Of a stretch of 64,000 nt of DNA, positions 38,959-50,700 are shown one piece after another (position 1 is the first letter of the stretch; every line of letters begins with the position of its first letter). Below the pieces are notes generated by a model, which saw nothing but the letters and a program-made list of their open reading frames with translations, ran no database searches and was not told where the DNA came from. The translations under genes and the position numbers were made by a program. The stretch comes from Symbiodinium natans (lineage: Eukaryota > Sar > Dinophyceae > Suessiales > Symbiodiniaceae): NCBI GenBank assembly GCA_905221605.1, contig CAJNDS010002454.1, positions 170,743-234,742 on the forward strand. Reading direction: 5' to 3'.

Positions 38959-40129
38959 GCTCGCTCGAGCACAGATCTGCCAAAAAAACTCAGACCGCGC
39001 AAGGCACAACACGCTGTACAACACATGCACGACCATGCCATTCCGGCCTCGTAGCCCTGGCTAGAGCACGAAATGCAGGCAAAAGTACAACGAGTGGCTT
39101 ACCGAACAGTTGTCAGCTACAACGTCCATGCGCTTACACATGACTGGGCTAGCAGTCTTGGGCTGTCTTTCCCTGGCTTGAGACGGTCATCGTTGGGATT
39201 GCCATGACTGCAAATTCTGATTCTTTGGCATGGCTGCTTACGTCTACGAAACGTCCTACCCTCGTGAAGTTGCAGCCAAACACCATAGACCATGTCTTGT
39301 GCAAACGGAGGGATGTGCACCTCCCGCAAGGTTTTGGCGTTCAAGGGGCATGCTGCGATCATAGAGCTATACCTGGCTGTGCATGGTGGCAAGGCTCCTT
39401 CCTGCCGGTAGACTCACGACCCTTGTCTGCCCGGTTTTGGGAGGACGTCAGGACTTAAGCATCCGACCTTGCAAGTCCGTCAACTCAACGGGATACATCC
39501 GCAAGCCGTGTCACACATGCTCTGGGATGGCAAGAGGCTGTTTTGTGGCATCTTGCCTGTCTCTGACAATGGTCAGCCTTGTAGCTGACCGCAAGAAGCG
39601 GAGAAGCCTGCAGGGCCTGCGTCCCTTGCACAGGAACCTCATCAAGGAGCTGCAGGATGCCAAACATTCGAACTTCGAACAGTCGTACTACGAGAAACCT
39701 CTTCACTCTCCTCACCCTCCTCACCCTCCTCACCCTCCTCACCCTCTTCACCCTCTTCACCCTGAGTCCTGCAGCTCTTGGCTAAAGAATCCTGAATTGG
39801 AGAGACTCCATACTTTGGCTGTCAATGCTCACAAGAGCGGCTGACCAGCAGGTTGCTGCGAAGTCTGCTCTAAATGAAAATCTGCGCAACATCTAAGAAT
39901 GCAACGACCAAGCGGCTTGGGTTTTAACATCTGACACTTCTGTCTTCCGGGATCTCTAGCGCATTCCTTGTCTAACATTGTTAAGTCTGCCGCGCTCAAC
40001 GCGCTGCACTTAAAGCCATGAGTCTGACTACCAGTCAGTAGCCTTCGATGCCTTCGATCCATTGCTTCCTGTGCAGAACAGACACGGGCATTCTCGGACA
40101 TTTTTCCTCGAAAAGCTACTCTCGATAAG
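38959..40129. other. Gap between FAM184 and the Alba-like gene; possible small exons
   Basis: This is the upstream side of the FAM184 start. A 9-bp ctcaccctc repeat lies at about 39705-39765. Two minus-strand peptides, TLREVHIPPFAQDMVYGVWL (about 39340-39280) and FGILQLLDEVPVQG (about 39670-39625), and one plus-strand peptide, NLIKELQDAKHSNFEQSYYE (about 39640-39700), are open, but they match nothing I know and their strand is undecided. Confidence 0.3.
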
Positions 40130-41290
40130 GCCTGCAGGGGTGCTGCCGACGTAAACCGCACGGGCTTTCCTGAGAAACTTGTCGAACCATGCAGGTGGAT
40201 GCAGGTGGACTCGCACGGTGTCCAACGCAGCTGAGACAACAACGGCCTGGCTTTCAGCGTCACACACACCTGCACAGAAGCTCGCTCACCATCATCGGTG
40301 CATCATGACAGATACTCATGATCAGAGAGAAAACAAAAACCTGAGATTAACGATGCTTAGAGCCTCTTGGCCCGTTGCAACATCACTAGCTGAGCTCGGG
40401 TAAAACGAGATTAAGTGCCTTCCAACGACACAAAACACAGAAGGAGAGCGTCGCAGCAATGAGTCACCGCGGGAGAAATGTGCAATCGACATCCGCTGAT
40501 CATGGTCCACATGTGTGCACGGACCGCAAATTGATGTCCTGTGTGGAGCTTGAAGGCAGTCTTGGCACGGTGCAAGATGGCTTGCGAGGCAAGTGGCAAG
40601 ACTAAGTAGTGGCTACAATATCGGTGCGTCCCGGGCGCGTGCAATGGAACCGTCGAAAAAACTGGCTGACTGAAACATGCAAGTGGCTCGTCAAAACAGG
40701 AGCCTACGCGGAGCATGCGGCTTCGTTGATTAGAGGCCACTCATGCCATGACAGGAAAACTTCATTAGCCATGATACCGTGGACAGCCAGCAATGGCAAA
40801 TAAGAGGCTTGACCAGACAGTGCTACCTACTGAGTCATTCTACGTGTCCTAGCACAAACAAGACCTCGACGCGCTCGCAAGCTCTCAAAAGGTAGCCCAT
40901 ATGTGGCGTCTGAAAAACTTACACTATCGCTGGCCTGCGGCACCTGTGCCCGCTGATTGGCTCCAGTCACCTGAGACTGGGGACAACTGCGAAGGAGATC
41001 AAAATGACCGTGACACTGGTATCACGCGCCCTTCTCAAGTAAGTGACGTGCCATTTGGGTTCGCACTTTCAGGACATCTGCCTCGCCTTCAGCCTGAGAA
41101 AAAGAGAAATACAACAGTACTACAACGGTACTCCACGGTTGAGAAGCGTTAATGCGCTACGCTTGCTGAAGCTCCTGGCCTGGAGGTCCTGCGACACTCG
41201 AACGGCCCGCTCGATCGCGTTTCCAGTAGCGCTCAGAATGAGCTGGCAACCGGGAGAAGGGAGAAAGGATTCTGCCACACTTTGAAAACA
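40130..41290 (-). CDS. Alba-like nucleic-acid-binding protein (partial model)
   Basis: The exon at about 41250-41175 reads LILSATGNAIERAVRVSQDL after a CAG acceptor. The S-A-x-G-x-A-I-x-x-A-V pattern is the core loop-helix of the Alba fold found in archaeal Alba and in eukaryotic RNase P/MRP subunits (Rpp20/Rpp25) and related RNA-binding proteins. A second likely exon at about 40267-40130 reads VVVSAALDTVRVHLHPPAWF followed by DKFLRKARAVYVGS. The gene sits between the stop of the LeuC-LeuD gene (41789) and the FAM184 start. The first exon, the ends and whether both exons belong together are unproven; the family call rests mainly on one motif. Confidence 0.45.
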
Positions 41291-41788
41291 TGCGCTGCCG
41301 AAGCCCGCTCTTTGCACCAGATTGATACGCAGCAAGCCGCACAATTCCGATGCCACCGCACCTGCGAAGCTGGTGGGCGCTCCGGTCGATCGTCACTTGC
41401 CGCAAGCCCAGCCTGAAAATTCGGAGTGTTCACACATGTTCACACTCTGTTTTCAGCAAGTAGCACTTCGGGGAACTGTAGCGAAGAGCATGCCCCCATC
41501 GGTGCTGAGGCAGTCACCAGGAATCCCTTCGAAACGCGAGTGTAGAATGCCACGGACTGCCAAGAAGACGAGACACTGCAAGCTCAGCTCTTACATTTCT
41601 ATCTTCCACATTCTGGACGAGCCTTGGTTGTGCTAATGCGAACTTCTGCTTTTAATCTGCTGTATCGTGGACCATCCTTGGACAGACCCCGCTTTGCAGC
41701 ACGTTGCCACGCGAATGTCTCAGGGCCCCCACCAGCCATGGGAACATGGAGCTCCGCCTCGCCTCAGGCTTACCAGAAGCTCGCAGAC

Positions 41789-44700
41789 TCAAAGGCGAGA
41801 AGCCTCAAAAGTTATCTCCAGGGCCTCAAAACTGTCTATGTGATCGCTCTTCTGGAGCGTCAAGCCTCGGATTCACTACATCCGCGAAATTGACTGCACA
41901 ACACGCTGACTGGGAGAGACGCCAATGTCGTCTAGGCCGTTCAGCAGACAGTGCCTTTGGCGCGGTTGTGAGCGAAAGCGAAATCACAGCCACTGCGCCT
42001 GAGCATTGCACTTCCGGAACGGATCCACTTCAAACTTGATGGCCTTCGAAGATGTGGCCCAAGAACGACGGATAGCCAGAAAGAGCGCAGAGGAGCGCAG
42101 AAGGCTGCAACGGATAACAGCAAACACTGCATCACGGCACCTCGCCACCTTCTCTTCGAATCTCCTGGCTCTGGAGGTCCACACTTAGCTTCTTCTTGGC
42201 CTCACTCACAAGGCAAGGAATTTTTTGAGAGACTTTCCGGGGCCCCAACAACGCACACAGCGGGGGAGGCCTCGGAGTGAACCCAGAGCTCCTCCACCAC
42301 GTCCTCTGAGCAAAAAAATGCAAAGCGGGTCCACACTCTGCCACTCTCTGCCACTCTCTGCACTCTTTGCGTGGGAGCGTGGGTGGGAGCGCCTTCGTCA
42401 CGGCAATTGGCAGCATGCCGTTCTTGAAGCAACTGTCACAGGCATTCATCACAGCTGTCCATATAAAGCGCCTGCTGTCATCCCACTTTGAGAAGCCGCT
42501 TAACTGTGCAGGCTCCACTTGTTGAAGAAGATGTCTGCGAAGCTGGGAGCAATAATGCAGCGGATGCCCTGGTCGTTGAGAGCCCATGGCCTTAATCGGC
42601 GCGGTGCGCGATCAGAGCTACGAGTACTCGTCCCTCCCGCCACTGGGAGACCCTCCAATGCTGAAAACAAGAAGGGAACAACAGCCAGCTGAGCCAGCTG
42701 AGCCAGCTGGGCCAGCTGGGCCAGCTGGGCGAAGCCGAGTTCACTGCGCGTGCTCGCGTGATGAGCCACATCCTCAATCAGCGCGCCAATCTTGACAGCT
42801 GCTGCCCCTGAAAACCCTGCAAAGCTGGATTTGCAACACCCAAGATCACAGGTTTCAGGGCCCGTGCCGAAATTGTCACCAGCAATGAGAACAGAGGAGG
42901 TTCTGTATGGTTCCTGAGCACAAGTTAGTTGGATGGACTGCTGAGACGGCAGAGTGCCAGCGTGGTTCTCCTGATTGAGGATGAACGATTTGTTCTCCGT
43001 GACGCCATCATCCTCGCAAAATACACTGTCACCATGCCGCCCCTCAACTTGATAGCACCGTGGCATGTGCTCGAAACATGCTTCGTTCTGCCAAGGTGCG
43101 TCATACCGCAGCTCAAAGAAGGCAGCCTTGCCCAGCCTTTGTCTCTCCCGAAAGTCAGCTCATGTCAATTTCGGTGTGCATTCCGAGCACGCAGCCCAGT
43201 TCGTTTAATGGTCTTCCTGGGATGGCAGGAAGTGCTATGTATGCTTCGACTTGCGTGCATGCCACACTGCTACAATCACCTTCAAGAAAAAAATCTTCAT
43301 TCTGCCCTGATGTACCTTTCGGTTGGGGCTTGTTCAGGCCACTCGAATTGCCAAACGAGCTGCAGAAACTGCTTCGGAATGATGCAGTCCGTGTCAACCT
43401 GACCGGTCGCGCTTGACTGATGAACGGGCAAAGAAGTATCATTGTCATAAGTCACGGGCATTTGCTTTTCGCAACGGGCAGGCGATGACATCGTCCAAAC
43501 TGGAGCATGGGGTAAAAAGCATTGAGTTGGAATCACGGAGTCCGTTAAATCAAGACATACCGGGCCTCGTGAACTTGGGCATTCCCGTGGCTCCGGCAGA
43601 GGGAGCTGCACCTTCACCTCTCAGGACTCTGAGGGAAACAAGAACCTTTGGCCGCAGCTCCCCCTGCATCAGACTCTTCAGGCTCCAGCTCCCAGTCACA
43701 GGAGTATCCTGGGGCTCCTGGTTTTTTCCAGTTCCCAGGAAGGCACAGTTCAGAGCTGCATGGTCTAAAACCTTTGGCGGCATGCAGCAATGGTTCTACC
43801 ATGACTACGCAACAGCCCAGTGCAGTGCTCCTTGGGTGCCTTCCAATCAATTGGATCAGAGTAGAAGTCCTGCGAAAGATAGTGCTGTCAATCGGCTGGG
43901 CCGGAAGTTCTACAGGAAAAGTCCTTGCTCTGACTTACTTCCTGTGTCTTGGCTGCCTTGCATCAGCAGCACACGCTGCAAGCATTTTGTGCAAAACCTT
44001 TGCTATCCTAGCCGGTCCTCGCCACAGAAGCTTGGCCCCTGGCTTGCATCTCTGGCATGAGCTCGCGGACATCCTGGAAAGGACTGAAAGGGCTGTGACA
44101 AAAAGAAGACTTGAAGGACGCTTCCGGGGGCCAGGAGGCCAACTCACCCAACTCTCCCTCCCCCCCCCGGCTCTTTGAGCTTTCCGGTGACAGCAGCAGC
44201 GGCCGCCATTGCAGGGCCTGAGATGCAATGCTGCTGAAGTTCGAAAGATCATTTGGCACCAGACTAAGAGCAGGGACTCATGAGGTGAGTTCGGCCCTGC
44301 GGTCCCTGACCACAGTCACAGCACGTCAGCATTGCGAGACTTCCAAGGACTTCCGCCACTTGGCAACAGCCAAACTGGATGATCTCCTGCCTGTCTGCCC
44401 TCAAAGTTTCTGTTGGAGGTTGCTGCACATCGCTCCTCACAACGATTCACGAGCCATGCGCAGGTGAGACCTCTGGATCCAGAACATTTGTGTAGGACGC
44501 AAAGCTCCTGCGGCTTGAGGCGATCCGGGTTCATTCCGAGGCACATGGAACAACCGGGTTCCCGCCAGTCAAAGCCAGCCTGGCGCGTCTCCAGTGCAAA
44601 CGACGTGCAAGATGAAGTGATGAGAAAAGAGCGCCTCAAAAAGCATGCATAGTAATATTGCCTCCACAAAGATCTTGTCAAGGCCCTCGGCTTCTGCCTG

Positions 44701-47700
44701 CTTTTTGACCTGAACGCACAAGACAAGATCCTGTGTCGCGCAGTGCTCAGTGTTCGGCCATGCTGTCCAGTGTGCTCAGCAGCGCAGTGCTCACACATGC
44801 CCGCGCGCATCAGGAACTGGCCAATCCGGAGCCAGGCACGATCATGGCATCCACTCCTGCGGCCACCTCCACCACTTGAGTGTCTCCCAAGAAGGAACAC
44901 TTTTGCACCTGGATCGGCCTAGATTTTTGCACTGGCACAAGGCACTGCCTCAGAACTCCACTAGCAGCTTCTCAGGCCTTGCTAAACGCGGATGGCGCAA
45001 GAGCAGTATTTGCTCCTTCTGGCTCGAGGTCGACTCGATTTGTGCGACTAGGTGCTCTTCACACGAACTGTCGGCCAAACCCTCTCTGCGCTCAAGCCAG
45101 AGCCAAGCACGAGATCCCGCAGATGCATTTTGGGCATCTCGGGGGAGTATAGGGGATGCCCAGCCGCCGCTGTGTGTTGCACACGGCATCCACCCGTTCT
45201 AAGGTGTGACACAACGTGGGAAATGCGTGCCTCGATCAAGAAGGACACGCAAAGATGCTAAGCTGCGGCCGTTTAACAACGTTTGAGATGAGAGGTGCTG
45301 CATGTTCGCAGAACGTGTGCTTGACAGATTACAACCTGTCAGATCTGCTGCCCTTCCCACTCCCTGCACCTGTTGTGAGACTGTCGCGTACGGCTGAAGC
45401 TCAGATTCTCTGAGTTTCGCAGAGCCACAATGCTCCAAAGACCATTCTGCCTTACAGAGGGGTCTTACCCTTCAGAAGCCACCGTGCTTCTTTCTGATCT
45501 TGGCTAACCATCTAGTTGAACAAAAAGCTTGGAAAAGCTTGGCAGCATCTGTTCAGGCAGCCTGCGTGCCTGTTTCAGCACGCAGAAACCGCTGAACCTG
45601 TCACCACTGAGACCTGGAGCAGCACGTCTTCTCAAATCTCAATTGTCCGAGCATTACCCAGATTTATCCAGCCTCCACTTGTCCTCCACGGCCACCGAAG
45701 TGGGCGACGGCCTGAACTTGGGGCAGATGGCTGCATGGAAGCAAGGTCTCAGAACCTACGGCCGAAGTGCCTTATAGCTTGTGCTTGGCAGGAACACGCG
45801 GCCATTGGTTGCCTCACCAAGATACACAGATAGAAGCCGCAAAAAAAGAATCTCGAAATCTCTGCCTCCAAAATCACTGCTCCGTGATCCGGATCCAGCT
45901 TGCACTTGGCCTCGCGCAGTTGCACACAGCGACACACATCCCTACACACATGACATCTCTACGCACATCTCTACACACATCTCTACGCATATCATATATC
46001 TGTACACGTCTCCACGCATCGGCCTCTGCCGGCGGCCGGCCTGGAGCACCCGGCCTGAGTAGAAGCTGGAACATACATAGAACATGCGTAGACCATACAC
46101 TTAGAACATGTTTTGGCACAGTTCCAGGGTCAAGGATTGCCCTTAGCCCGGCAGCCAAGTCTCGGGGCTTGGGGGGGGGGGGGGGGCAACTACTGAGAAA
46201 CCGATGAACTCCCTTAGCATCCCTTGGCGTCTGTCACTCGGACGCGTCCCTCGCTTCTGCACGGAAATCCTTTCTGCGAAGCTCAGATGGCCAATCTGCA
46301 TATCACCCCAACTTGCTCTGCCGATCCTTGTTAGCCTTTCCTGGGCGTGCAAAGCAAATTGTTCTTGGCGCACGACAGAATTTCCAACCAGGGTGGCGCC
46401 TTAGTTTAAGGAGACGTAAACCCTTTGCAGACAAATGCGGCGATCGCAGAGAGCGACAGAAAGCAACAGAAAGAGAGATAGAGACAGAGAGAGAAAGATA
46501 AAAAGCAAAACAAAGGCTGGATCAATTGAACCTGCAGAATCGCATGCGTCTGAGCTTAAGCAGACTTGCACCGTGGGCAAGCACGGAGCTTCTCTCACGT
46601 GGATGAAATGGTCACGCGGCCGGGTTCCAAGCATATCTCGCTGCTTCGGCGAAAGCCTTCAGCGAGCAAAGATAAGCTGGAGGTTGTGTTCAGCGTGTCT
46701 TGAAGGTTGCCTAGGACAGGCTCACCGACCCAAGCGAGCATATGGTGACAACGACGCTCTACTCTCACATATTCCAAAGGAGGTTTCTAAGTTGCTGGGA
46801 AACTTGGGACGATGGACTACCAGCACGAAGCATGAAGGGTGCGGGAACTTGCACGAAGTGAAACGACTCATGCTCTACGGCCCTGCATATCTCATCGTCG
46901 AAAGAAAACGACTCTTTGCATCTTCTTGAGCAGGGTGGCCTCACAGTCTGTCACGTTGGCGAACTCCAAGCTAATGGGGAAATTTCGCGAGACCTGATCG
47001 ATGAGGGATGTGACAGCAATCAAAGAGTTCAGGAGGTGTCGCGTTGCCAAGAACGAAGCGTCCGTGAACAGGACTGGCAAAAATGGAGCTCGAGAGGAGG
47101 GTGACCAAGCCTGCACAAGTGTAGCAGAGTGTAGCAGAGTGTAGCAGAGTGTAGCAGAGTGTAGCAGAGTGTAGCAGAGTGTAGCAGAGTCTAGCAGAGT
47201 CTAGCAGAGTCCAGCAGAGTCTAGCAGAGTCTAGCAGAGTCTAGCAGAGTCTAGCAGAGTCTAGCATCGGCCTTGCTGCCCGGCAAGGCGAGAAGGCCCC
47301 GAGGAGCAAAACACGCAGGTCTTTGTCGAACCTTCCAAGCAGAACCAGGGGTCGCTACCGTCTGCTTCATGGAGGACACACCCAACTGACTGAGGACGTA
47401 CGAACGGCGAAGTAACATCACTTTGCGCTCTCAGACTTCGAACTTGCATTCAAGGCCCTTGCCTGGTCTCGCAGGCATGGCACGAGCAACACGGAGTCGC
47501 CATGATGCAGCCTTGAAAACCAGTTGTACTGAAGTCGCTTGGCAGCTTACTCCCGCATGAACTCACCCTCTGAGACGACTGCCCATATGAAGTCAGAGAT
47601 CGTTCGTCCTGCCACAGAATGCTGGTGAGGTTGCTGCTGCTGCATGCCTGAAAGAGATGTGAGATGTCCATACTGTCGACGTCCTGCATTGTGGTGCCGG

Positions 47701-50700
47701 AAATTACCAGCCGCTGACTTTCCGGAGGTGTGCCCTCATGCACCGCGATTTGGGCCTGGCAGTTTTTCTTGTGCCTCTCCATGTGCTGCCAGTATGTGCT
47801 GCCTTCTACATTACCTGAGATACAACATCGCAGCGACCTTGAGGTATGCCACGCTGTCTGTGGGAGCCACTTCTAGCTCCAGCGCAGCGCCCTTACACTC
47901 GAAAGCGTGTTTCAAAGGCATCTTAGAACTGCAACAAGACATTCCAAACACACAAAATGCACTTTGACTAGACTTGACTAGACTTCTTGAAACGATCTCA
48001 AAAACTCGGACATAATGTGCACCGCCCTGAAGATCTCTGAAGGGGGCACTTGCCGCGCGGACTTGACGTACAGGGTGAACATGCTTCCTCAGAGTCTCAG
48101 AGTCTACTTGCGCTTCATCTCCCGTGGCTCCTTCCGACTCTTTGTACTTTACTTATTCGTGTTCTTGGCTTGTTCTGTGTCTGTAGAACCACCCTCTCAG
48201 ACTGGGAGGACTTACTCCTCTAAAGTAAACCTGACCCCTTCAAGTGTATCTCTTCCGCTCGACTGATTGGGTCGCGCTACTTCGCCATTGTGCTCTTTCA
48301 AGCTCCTGGTGTTCTGTGGCTGCAAGCGCCAGCAAGAGGCAGAGAGTAAGACAGAGAGACAGAGATTCCGAGACAGAGAGCAAGAGAAACAGACAGACAG
48401 AGAGACAGAGAGATAGAGAGATAGAGAGACAGAGAAACAGAGAGACAGAGAGACAGAGAGACAGAGAGACAGAGAGACAGAGAGACGGAGAGACAGAGAG
48501 ACAAGGAGACAAGGAGACAAGGAGACAAGGAGACAAGGAGACAAGGAGACAAGGAGACAAGGAGACAAGGAGACAAGGAGACAAGGAGACAAGGAGACAA
48601 GGAGACAAGGAGACAAGGAGACAAGGAGACAAGGAGACAAGGAGACAAGGAGACAAGGAGACAAGGAGACAAGGAGACAAGGAGACAAGGAGACAAGGAG
48701 ACGGAGACAATATTCACAGAATGAGAGGATAGAGAGAGACAGAGAGACAGACAGAGACGTGAAACTGGACCGGAAATACCAGCAAGCACAGCCTACACCC
48801 TCCCATGTGGCACAGTCGCCCCTTGCCCGTGAAAATCACATGACGCATACTGCGATCTAGGCTTCTGTATGCGGACTTTCGGGGTCTATGGATGATGCAT
48901 TGCTTAGCCTTGCTTGGTTTGTTTCAGGATGCTTCAGATTTCGTTCAGAGTATGGATTTGTGCACCATGCCCAGATTGCCCAGCTGCATCACTTGCTTCT
49001 GGGAATCTGGCGTGGATCGACCCCGCCACGCTGGACAACTGCCTCAACAAGAGAATTCCAAGACGTGCCATGGATCATGAAAACGGGTTCTGAGCGGAAG
49101 AGTTCCAAAATCATAATCCTTGGCCCCGATCCTTCGTGCCAGTCGCCTGAGGGATGTCAGATGCTCGGTAAGTTTGGCAGTTCTTGGGAGTTCCCCAATC
49201 CGGCACCAGCAATACTCGGCCTGCGGTGCGCAAGATGCTCCCTTTCGCCGACTGGCCAACTCCGTCCAAATCACATTGGCAGCCTGCACACTCTCTGACT
49301 AGTGTTCTGAAACGTCACGAAGGGTTTCCCTTCTCTGCAGCGCGTTCGCCTCGTCATTTTTTGCTTGCCTGCGCAAGTCCTCCTTGTCCAAGGAGCACAA
49401 CACCTGAGGCGATCTCAGCACAGGGAACATAGAGTTCAGAGAGCCCTTCAGAGCCCGGGGCATAGCCGGAAGTGTACGTAAAGCAGTCCAGGCTGGGATG
49501 TCCAGGACTCAGATTGGTTGACTCACAGCTTGCACCAATGCTGTGTGGCAGCATGTGCATTCTGAGCACTCCTGGATACTCCGGGTTTCCTTCTACTGTT
49601 CTTTCGGGAGCCGAGCAGAATCGATGCCAGAAAATCAGCCACTTCACTTGGCCTTACAATCCGTTGAACTAAAGCCACAACTCGCAGCTGGCACTACGCA
49701 ACGCCGATTACTGGGATCAAGGCGTCCAATCCAACGGATCCTTCGTACTCACACCATTCATTTCAGTTTCAGAAAGCATGGGACAGCCAAAGTGCCATCT
49801 TTATCAAGGCGCCTTCAGACGAAAGCTGTTCAGACTAACGGCCTTGGTGGCAACAAGGCCCTGCAACGCAACATACTGAAATCTGAAACGCGTGCCGAGG
49901 CCGCTACCATCAGAACTGCATGCACGAAGGCATGGAGCGCAGGCAAAGGCTCGACTCAGGGACTTAAAAACCCTACAAGTACTTCGAAATGCCGAAAAAG
50001 CACTCCTGCTGATTTGAAGGCATGCGTTAACCAAACTTTTGCTTCTTGATCTTGTTGCTTCGGTGCCTTTCTGATTCAAGCACGTCGGCATGGTGAAAGT
50101 GCGACAACCAACGTCGGGATTCCCAAAGGACTCATGGCCAAAACTCCAAGAACTTGCACCCAGCCTTTCTGCCCTTGACGACTGCGGCCACACTACCTTC
50201 AGCCACAGCTATGTTCCGTCTTGCTGCTCCAAATGGAGCAGATGGATATTGACCAGCTTCCGCCGATTAGGCGCAGGAGTTCCTAAGCAAGCGGCGCATG
50301 TCCTCAATCCGGCTGTTTGTGCACGATCCTATGAACACCTGGAGGATCTTCGGAGCAGAAGTGCGCCACTGAAAGGCCTCTACTGGCGGCACGCGCCTTT
50401 TGGACGGAGATGTCTTGCATCTTGGTTCCAGGTTCCAAACCTGGAGGTTCGATGGCAGAAACTTTGCAAGTGCCATTCCACCCAAGCGTCGTACCCATGT
50501 ACTGCAGCGCCCGCTGCATTCCACTCCTGCATGCTCTCAAAAGTTATCCGTCAACACTGAAAACAGTAGCAAAACCGGCACTCACACTGATCCTGCTTTA
50601 CAACACTGTAATCGAGTCCTCTTCGTCTCATCCTTCGCCTGCAAAGAAGGACACACACACACACCTCTTGACAGAAATGGAGCGACATACAGCCCGAAGC

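Larger units (their letters stand above)
44720..50290. other. ~5.5-kb span between LeuC exons, satellite-rich, no confident exon
   Basis: Between the SCTNSRIED exon (50.33 kb) and the [13 protein letters not shown] exon (44.7 kb) the fused gene should carry roughly 60-80 residues in small exons that I could not locate. The span holds a 12-bp acatctctacgc-type repeat (45.95-46.01 kb), a poly-G run (about 46171-46186), a GA tract (46.45-46.5 kb), a 10-bp repeat (47.12-47.26 kb) and an 8-bp repeat (48.5-48.7 kb). Confidence 0.5.

Noticed and set aside
48212-48789. Ser/Pro/Leu/Cys- or Arg/Gln-rich repeat frames
   Set aside because: These are products of the 8-bp acaaggag satellite, open on both strands in several frames, inside an intronic span.
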